Shown here piece by piece: positions 1-3,462 of a stretch of DNA of 5,830 nt. Every line of letters starts with the position of its first letter. The first letter of the stretch is position 1. The notes under the pieces were generated by a model, which did no database searches, had not been told where the DNA came from, and saw nothing but the letters and a program-made list of their open reading frames with translations. The DNA comes from Candidatus Thorarchaeota archaeon (GTDB taxonomy: Archaea > Asgardarchaeota > Thorarchaeia > Thorarchaeales > Thorarchaeaceae): NCBI GenBank assembly GCA_016840245.1, contig JAEOST010000573.1, positions 1 to 5,830 on the forward strand, in the 5' to 3' direction. Both the position numbers and the translations under genes were made by a program.

Positions 1-548
1 ATGTTTTCAAGTTGTTTGCAGGACGACAATCCTGACAAGTCGATTCGTTCAAGGGGATTCTCACTGATATTTAGCACTTTCAGAGATGAGCACGCGGAGA
101 GAGGTTCCGAATCCAAGAATCGAATCCAGTTCTTGTTGAGTTTCAATGTACTCAGGTGTTGACACCCACTCAGAGGTGCAAGATCAATTCGTTCCAACTG
201 ATTGTTGCTTACATCTAGGTGAACAAGATTTCCACAGTACGATATCGGTGAGAGATCTAATTCATGAATGTGATTGCTCGAGATATTGAGATGCGTAAGT
301 TTGTTACAAGCTACTAGTACATCGAGATCTACATGTCTCATAGAGTTCTCTGAAAGGTCAAGGGACTCAAGTTCCCCACAGGGACGAAGAGGCTCCGTCT
401 TCACGCGGAATAACTCATTTCCACTCAGGTCGACTTCTCTCAGAGATCTGCATGATGACAGAGGTAATAGATCAATATTCTCCAAGTTGTTGTTACTCAA
501 ATCTAGAATCTCAAGATTGTCACATTCAGCAAGACCTTCAAGATTGAT
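1..548 (-). repeat. Tandem 24-residue (72-nt) leucine-rich repeats
   Basis: The 72-nt period is exact at protein level. Cysteine codons begin at 524, 452, 380, 308, 236, 164, 92 and 20, with no indel between repeats. The motif LxxLxLSxNxL is the conserved LRR segment. The IDLxPLSxC stretch is the variable segment, and its cysteine lies where cysteine-containing (F-box type) LRRs carry CxxLxxL. At the nucleotide level the units look diverged, so this is an old protein repeat rather than a recent DNA expansion. Confidence 0.88.
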
Positions 549-656
549 GTCGCGGATTCGAGAGTTTGAAAGGTTCAGCTCACGCTCATCCATACCAATC
601 GTAAGAGTTTCATTCCTTCTTCGGAATCTGATGTATTCAATCTCGATTTCAACCAT
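1..656 (-). CDS. Leucine-rich-repeat protein, N-terminal part (3' end beyond left edge)
   Basis: Translating the minus strand from ATG at 656 gives 218 uninterrupted codons to the window edge. After a polar N-terminal cap of about 36 residues (starting MVEIEIEYIRFRRRNETL), the protein is a tandem array of 24-residue leucine-rich repeats of the form IDLxPLSxCxxLxxLDLSxNxLxx. The array begins near residue 37, and at least seven complete repeats and part of an eighth are visible. A cysteine sits at the same place in every repeat (residues 45, 69, 93, 117, 141, 165, 189, 213). No signal peptide or membrane segment is seen in this part, so a cytoplasmic protein-binding solenoid is likely; its partner is unknown. 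The start is well fixed: an in-frame TAG lies at 662-660, one codon upstream, and no other ATG lies between. No good ribosome binding site precedes it (GGAGAAAGG is over 20 nt away). It follows the DsrE-like gene on the same strand after 118 bp that contain a terminator-like hairpin, so it is probably a separate transcript. Confidence 0.9.
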   Translation of the reverse strand, partial: MVEIEIEYIRFRRRNETLTIGMDERELNLSNSRIRDINLEGLAECDNLEILDLSNNNLENIDLLPLSSCRSLREVDLSGNELFRVKTEPLRPCGELESLDLSENSMRHVDLDVLVACNKLTHLNISSNHIHELDLSPISYCGNLVHLDVSNNQLERIDLAPLSGCQHLSTLKLNKNWIRFLDSEPLSACSSLKVLNISENPLERIDLSGLSSCKQLEN

Positions 657-721
657 TTTCTAAGCTCGACTCGTAGACCTTTCTCCACTGATTACCTAGG
701 TACATTTAGACTCTTGGTAAT

Positions 722-755
722 GAAAAAGAAGTACGAGAGGGCCAGTGGCCCACTC
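722..755 (-). terminator. Hairpin plus U-tract terminator after the DsrE-like operon
   Basis: On the minus strand, 20 nt past the DsrE-like stop codon, a GAG/CTC stem (735-737 with 753-755) and, after an A/A mismatch, a GGGCC/GGCCC stem (739-743 with 747-751) close a 3-nt loop. The transcript then reads GUACUUCUUUUUCA. A GC stem followed by a U-rich run resembles an intrinsic terminator, and U-rich tracts alone also stop archaeal RNA polymerase. It would separate this operon from the LRR gene downstream. Confidence 0.6.
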
Positions 756-774
756 ATTTTGAATCGTTGTTGTC

Positions 775-1137
775 TTAGAAGAACATGACCTTGTCATGCT
801 TGAGAACTTCATCGATCATTGTGGCTGCACCAGCAACCTCAATTCTCTCATCCATGAAGTCTGCCTCTTTCATCCCACGGAACTCGTAGGAGTTGGAGCA
901 CACCTGAATCTTACCGCCCTCATCTAGGAATGTCTTAATCAAATCCTGAAGAGGTGGAAAACCAGGAGCCCTCATCTTCTCAGGGATTCCTTTCTTGATT
1001 AGATAGACTGCGTCCATCATCAAGAAGATGTTTGCTTCGACATCCTGTGCCTGAGCAGTGGTGCCAGTTACAAATGGACCATAGCAACGCTCAGCTGCTT
1101 CAGGACCCCATTGACCAATAATGTATAATGTTGGCAT
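775..1137 (-). CDS. DsrE/DsrF-like family protein
   Basis: This is a 120-residue cytoplasmic protein of the DsrE-like fold, a family of small, usually oligomeric proteins that carry or transfer sulfur as cysteine persulfide. Visible family features are a first beta strand (MPTLYIIG), a long helix carrying DVEANIFLMMDAVYLIKKG (about 32-50), a Gly-rich turn before a strand that ends in the conserved cysteine (GGKIQVCSNS, Cys80), and the closing pattern GAATMIDEVLKHDKVMFF (103-120) typical of the family. A second cysteine is at 18. Length is normal for a single-domain member. Start: ATG at 1137 is preceded by GGAGATGA with a 6-nt spacer. It is the second gene of an operon, 15 nt after the membrane protein, and lies across a divergent promoter region from a TusA gene, which supports a sulfur-relay role. 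The actual donor and acceptor are not shown by the sequence. Some family members have lost sulfur transfer and serve other roles. Confidence 0.85.
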   Translation of the reverse strand: MPTLYIIGQWGPEAAERCYGPFVTGTTAQAQDVEANIFLMMDAVYLIKKGIPEKMRAPGFPPLQDLIKTFLDEGGKIQVCSNSYEFRGMKEADFMDERIEVAGAATMIDEVLKHDKVMFF

Positions 1138-1143
1138 TTTTTT

Positions 1144-1151
1144 TCATCTCC
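1144..1151 (-). promoter_or_regulatory. Ribosome binding site of the DsrE-like gene
   Basis: GGAGATGA on the minus strand differs by one base from the archaeal anti-SD complement GGAGGTGA. It sits 6 nt before ATG 1137 and begins one base after the TAA of the upstream membrane-protein gene (1155-1153), so the two genes are probably translationally linked. Confidence 0.75.
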
Positions 1152-1152
1152 A

Positions 1153-1533
1153 TTAGAGTAGGGTTAAATCAGCGTAGAACAAGACAAATCCCAGTGCGAA
1201 GAACACAGACATAATCAAGTTTGTAATGTGTGCACTGTGCATTGGAGCACCCTGCATCGTCTTCATCAGAATTGGTACAATCTGAATAAATTCTAAGAGG
1301 AAGCCGATTACGAGAAATATTAGATCACCTACGACAAAAATGTAGAGTAGTTCGGGAAGTAGTCCCGTGATTCCTAAGATCAAAGCACCCATACCCAGGA
1401 ACATTGCTAACATGAGCATCATGACCTGCATCATTAGGTACATTCCCATTCTCCTTGCTAACATGAAACCTGAGAACATCGAAGCGAAGTTCAGGCCAAA
1501 GAGAACGAATAGTAGTAGTTCAAAGACTGCCAT
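1153..1533 (-). CDS. Small Met-rich membrane protein with four predicted helices
   Basis: This 126-residue protein is almost wholly hydrophobic. I read four membrane segments at roughly 4-24, 31-58, 61-88 and 105-124, with an RR pair (27-28) between the first two and a polar stretch KTMQGAPMHSAHIT (91-104) before the last. I do not recognise a named family. Its striking feature is methionine: 16 of 126 residues, nine of them between residues 29 and 48, within helix 2. The third and fourth helices are joined by a loop with M98, H99 and H102. There is no cysteine, so it cannot itself carry a persulfide. Start: ATG 1533 is preceded by GGTGA with a 6-nt spacer. It is first in an operon with the DsrE-like gene, 15 nt apart. 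Context suggests a membrane partner of the sulfur-transfer protein, but a metal- or redox-linked role is equally open. Confidence 0.75.
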   Translation of the reverse strand: MAVFELLLFVLFGLNFASMFSGFMLARRMGMYLMMQVMMLMLAMFLGMGALILGITGLLPELLYIFVVGDLIFLVIGFLLEFIQIVPILMKTMQGAPMHSAHITNLIMSVFFALGFVLFYADLTLL

Positions 1534-1539
1534 TGTGGT

Positions 1540-1544
1540 TCACC
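1540..1544 (-). promoter_or_regulatory. Ribosome binding site of the membrane-protein gene
   Basis: GGTGA (within GTGGGTGA) on the minus strand lies 6 nt before ATG 1533, the same spacing as the other recognisable sites in this window. It supports that start codon. Confidence 0.55.
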
Positions 1545-1603
1545 CACTTTTGTCCGAATTAATTCACTATCGTTTTAAGGATGTCGGAAAAGGAACAGCA
1601 GAA

Positions 1604-1613
1604 TTTTATAAAA
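1604..1613. promoter_or_regulatory. Palindromic TATA-like box in the divergent promoter region
   Basis: TTTTATAAAA is a perfect 10-bp palindrome in the 174-bp gap between the membrane-protein/DsrE operon (minus) and tusA (plus). It matches an archaeal TATA box on either strand. With the usual distance of about 25 bp, minus transcription would start near 1582 (leader about 50 nt) and plus transcription near 1634 (leader about 75 nt). The purine-rich GGAACAGCAGAA just left of it looks more like a BRE for the plus strand. No start site has been mapped. Confidence 0.45.
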
Positions 1614-1667
1614 GTTACAGAATGTTGGCTTAACTATGGTTGATTAGTTTCAATGCGACATCGCAAT

Positions 1668-1676
1668 GCATAAAAC
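1668..1676 (+). promoter_or_regulatory. Possible proximal TATA-like element for tusA
   Basis: TGCATAAAA is centred about 36 nt before ATG 1708. If used, the transcript would start roughly 10 nt before the ATG, giving a nearly leaderless mRNA. This would fit the lack of a convincing ribosome binding site before tusA. It is a weak match and competes with the box at 1604-1613. Confidence 0.25.
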
Positions 1677-1707
1677 GAGTATGGCATGATTCGTGATTTG
1701 ATGCACA

Positions 1708-1947
1708 ATGACCGACCATGAAGTTGCACGTGAGTTTGATGCTAGTGGGCTACGATGTCCGATGCCAATTCTAAAGACAAAGAAGGAAGTCCAACAGATT
1801 GCTATCGGTGAGATACTAAAAGTCACAGCTACTGACATCGGTACAAAGAAGGACTTTCCAGCTTGGGCTGAACGTACAGGTAATGAAATTCTTGAGTTAG
1901 TTGAAGAGAGTGACAAACTCATCTGGTTTATCAGACGTGTCAAATAG
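1708..1947 (+). CDS. tusA: TusA-family sulfur carrier protein
   Basis: This 79-residue protein of the TusA/SirA/YedF family accepts a persulfide on one cysteine and passes it to downstream enzymes (tRNA thiolation in E. coli; DsrE-linked sulfur oxidation or reduction routes elsewhere). It shows the signature GLRCPMPILKTKK (14-26) with active Cys17 in CPxP, followed by IGEILKVTATDIGTKKDFPAWAERTGNEIL (33-62), where the DF-PAW segment and following TGxE are typical. Cys17 is the only cysteine. The length is normal and it is cytoplasmic. Start: ATG 1708 is the first usable start, because the in-frame GTG at 1693 and ATG at 1681 both run into a TGA before it. It is divergent from the DsrE-like operon, which supports a shared sulfur relay. 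The family assignment is firm. The cellular target, and hence whether the tusA name holds in the E. coli sense, is open. Confidence 0.93.
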   Translation: MTDHEVAREFDASGLRCPMPILKTKKEVQQIAIGEILKVTATDIGTKKDFPAWAERTGNEILELVEESDKLIWFIRRVK

Positions 1948-2035
1948 ATCTCTCAGACTTATTCAGTTCATTGAGTGAGCATAGTAAAAGTAGTAGGCCA
2001 AATCTCATAGCGAAAGATGTTATGTGACTTGGCAA

Positions 2036-2050
2036 TCATTTCTTTTTATT
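2036..2050 (+). terminator. T-rich tract, possible tusA terminator
   Basis: The 122-bp convergent gap after tusA holds a T-rich run (ATCATTTCTTTTTATT) about 90 nt past the tusA stop codon. Archaeal RNA polymerase can stop at such tracts without a hairpin. I see no good stem before it. The gap also holds GAACTAGTTC (2061-2070), a 10-bp palindrome overlapping the last base of the facing gene's stop codon. On the minus side no U-rich tract follows that palindrome. Confidence 0.3.
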
Positions 2051-2069
2051 CGTATCCGGTGAACTAGTT

Positions 2070-2477
2070 CTACTTAGGTTTCCCAGATACCACCATGACC
2101 TGACCAAGAAGATCACCAGGTAGAACCGAGGCTTTTATTCTAGATTGGAACATAGCCTTGTCAGCAATTCTTTCTTCCTTGAAAGACCTATATTCCATTG
2201 ATCCAACACATGCTAGATGCCCCATTCCATTTGCACCATAGAATGACTGAAACACCATTGCGTAGGCAGCGATGTTAATAGGATGAATGTCTACAATATT
2301 GGATTGTCCCTCTTGAAAAGCCATTTTCTCTTTAGCAACTACAGGAATCAATCTCATACTCGTCCAGTCTACGGAAATCTCTGTTTCTTCGAGCCCCTCT
2401 ACACTACTCCTAACTCGATCTAATCCCATCTTCACGAGGTCTTGACTACAGCTTATGACATAGATTTTTTCTGACAT
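2070..2477 (-). CDS. Uncharacterised 135-residue protein
   Basis: I do not recognise the family. From ATG 2477 the protein begins MSEKIYVISCSQDLVKMG, with a first hydrophobic strand ending in Cys10. Then come a helix (about 12-28), a long middle section with DWTSMRLIPVVAKEK, and a segment NIVDIHPINIAAYAMVFQSF (60-79). Next is a Gly-rich turn GANGMGHLACVGS (81-93) holding Cys90. The C-terminal part ends with LPGDLLGQVMVVSGKPK. It looks like a compact soluble alpha/beta domain with no signal peptide or membrane helix. The open frame extends back to a TTG at 2531, but that start gives a basic tail before a natural first strand. ATG 2492 (MGWSTMSEK) is the other candidate. None has a strong ribosome binding site, so the start is uncertain. 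It is convergent with tusA and divergent from the Nif3-like gene. The two cysteines and the neighbours make a sulfur or redox role conceivable, but nothing in the sequence proves it. Confidence 0.75.
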   Translation of the reverse strand: MSEKIYVISCSQDLVKMGLDRVRSSVEGLEETEISVDWTSMRLIPVVAKEKMAFQEGQSNIVDIHPINIAAYAMVFQSFYGANGMGHLACVGSMEYRSFKEERIADKAMFQSRIKASVLPGDLLGQVMVVSGKPK

Positions 2478-2493
2478 AGTAGACCAACCCATT

Positions 2494-2550
2494 GTAACTG
2501 ATTTGCGGGTGTGTAACCTAAGCTTATTCAATGTTACTGTGTGAAGTTAC
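2494..2550. promoter_or_regulatory. Divergent promoter region with GTAAC/GTTAC pentamers
   Basis: The gap between the unknown gene (minus) and the Nif3-like gene (plus) carries GTAAC at 2494-2498 and 2513-2517, and its reverse complement GTTAC at 2533-2537 and 2546-2550. They lie roughly symmetrically around TAAGCTTA (2519-2526). On the minus strand, TTGAATAAGC (2531-2522) is a weak TATA-like element placed about right for a start near 2500. This could be an operator, but such short motifs can occur by chance. Confidence 0.25.
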
Positions 2551-2612
2551 AAAATCTAAGTGTAGATAACGTGACATTCTTTAGTGGCAAAATGGGACCA
2601 AATGTGAATTGT

Positions 2613-2618
2613 AGGTGA
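2613..2618 (+). promoter_or_regulatory. Ribosome binding site that decides the Nif3-like start
   Basis: AGGTGA ends at 2618 and directly abuts an ATG at 2619, which leaves no spacer. The next in-frame ATG, at 2625, lies exactly 6 nt after it, matching the spacing before the ATGs at 1137 and 1533. I therefore place the start at 2625 and drop the two extra residues. Confidence 0.65.
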
Positions 2619-2624
2619 ATGACA

Positions 2625-3455
2625 ATGAATACTAATCGAATTATGGAAATTGCTCTTGAGATGGCTGGTCTTGATGAGATTCCCGGGGACACGGCTATTC
2701 ACGTTGCAGGGGAAGACATCAAACGTATTCTCATTGGCGTAGATATGGCAACCGCTGAATTGATGCTAGCAAAGCAACTGGGGTATGATCTTGTGATTGC
2801 TCACCATCCACCAGGAGGCACTGCTAGAATTAACTTCGATAAGGTTGTCTTGACTCAAATTGAGCAAATGGTTGAAGCAGGTATTCCTCCTCATCTTGCA
2901 GAGAAAGCGATTGGTCCACGATTGGAAGCATCAAGAATGGGTATTCATGTAAGCAACTATGATAGAGTGACATCCGCTGCTCGTTTGCTTGAAATGCCAT
3001 TTATGAACATTCACCTCCCCCTTGATATCATCTGTCGCAATCGATTCATCGAACGAATTAGGACCGCGACTGAGAATCTAGACCGTCCTCAAGTTAAAGA
3101 CGCTCTATTAGCAATCAAGGAGATTCCAGAGATCAAGCTTGGAATGACTGAACCTGTGGTCTATGTTGGTTCAGCAGAAAATCTTCTGGGTAATTGGGTG
3201 GTTGCTATGGCTGGAGGTACAAATGGTGGGGCCGGAGTTGCGAAGGCATATTTCAATGCTGGCTATTCAACAGTCTTCTACATGCATCTTGGTCAAGCTG
3301 ACAAGAAAGAACTTGTCAAAGATGAGATCTCTGGAAATTTGGTAGCTACCGGTCATATCTCCTCAGACTCCGTGGGTATTGCCCCTTTTGTCAAACGTCT
3401 TCGAAGTGAGGGTCTTGAGGTTACAACTATGAGTGGTGTTTTTGTCCCTGAGTGA
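2625..3455 (+). CDS. Nif3/DUF34 family metal-binding protein
   Basis: This 276-residue cytoplasmic protein belongs to the widespread Nif3 (NGG1p-interacting factor 3, DUF34/YbgI) family. Members bind two metal ions in a toroidal hexamer; suggested roles include a GTP cyclohydrolase I type 2 activity and metal handling, and the function is not settled. Visible landmarks are GVDMATAELMLAKQLGYDLV then IAHHPPGG (His60, His61), IHVSNYDR (106-114) matching the family HTNxD with Asp113, the Gly-rich AGGTNGGAGVAKAYFNAGY (196-214), and ATGHISSDSVG (241-251). The expected last two ligands, HxxxE, appear as His244 and Asp248, so the acidic ligand is Asp rather than Glu. The family TGDxxxH segment is replaced by VFYMHLGQAD (217-226), another divergence. 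It is therefore a divergent member, slightly longer than many single-domain ones. It starts at ATG 2625, chosen from the AGGTGA spacing; ATG 2619 is the alternative. It converges with the kinase gene, with one base between stop codons. Confidence 0.85.
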   Translation: MNTNRIMEIALEMAGLDEIPGDTAIHVAGEDIKRILIGVDMATAELMLAKQLGYDLVIAHHPPGGTARINFDKVVLTQIEQMVEAGIPPHLAEKAIGPRLEASRMGIHVSNYDRVTSAARLLEMPFMNIHLPLDIICRNRFIERIRTATENLDRPQVKDALLAIKEIPEIKLGMTEPVVYVGSAENLLGNWVVAMAGGTNGGAGVAKAYFNAGYSTVFYMHLGQADKKELVKDEISGNLVATGHISSDSVGIAPFVKRLRSEGLEVTTMSGVFVPE

Positions 3456-3462
3456 CTCAGGG
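3446..3462. repeat. Inverted repeat holding both convergent stop codons
   Basis: CCCTGAG-TGA-CTCAGGG is a perfect 7-bp inverted repeat. The loop is the stop codon of the Nif3-like gene (3453-3455), and the right arm includes the stop of the kinase gene (3459-3457 on the minus strand). Both mRNAs would end in this hairpin. Neither side is followed by a U-rich tract, so it is not a classical intrinsic terminator. It may be a stabilising 3' structure or a bidirectional termination aid. Confidence 0.55.

Noticed and set aside
274..663. Plus-strand open frame of 129 codons, Ser/Arg/Leu-rich
   Set aside because: It is the antisense shadow of the LRR gene. The minus strand gives regular 24-residue repeats, whereas this frame gives low-complexity protein with no recognisable domain.
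1367..1633. Plus-strand open frame of 88 codons opposite the membrane-protein gene
   Set aside because: It overlaps the membrane-protein gene and its promoter region; the minus frame has a ribosome binding site and operon context, this one has neither.
1650..1943. Minus-strand open frame of 97 codons opposite tusA
   Set aside because: The plus strand encodes an unmistakable TusA with CPMP motif; the antisense product has no recognisable features.
1948..2069. GAACTAGTTC palindrome (2061-2070) as a terminator or attachment site
   Set aside because: It is only 10 bp, with no loop, no U-tract following on the minus strand, and no integrase or repeat copy elsewhere in the window.
2478..2531. TTG start at 2531 giving an 18-residue N-terminal extension of the unknown protein
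   Set aside because: TTG is a weak start with no ribosome binding site, and the extension is basic and precedes a natural first beta strand. ATG 2477 or 2492 is more credible.
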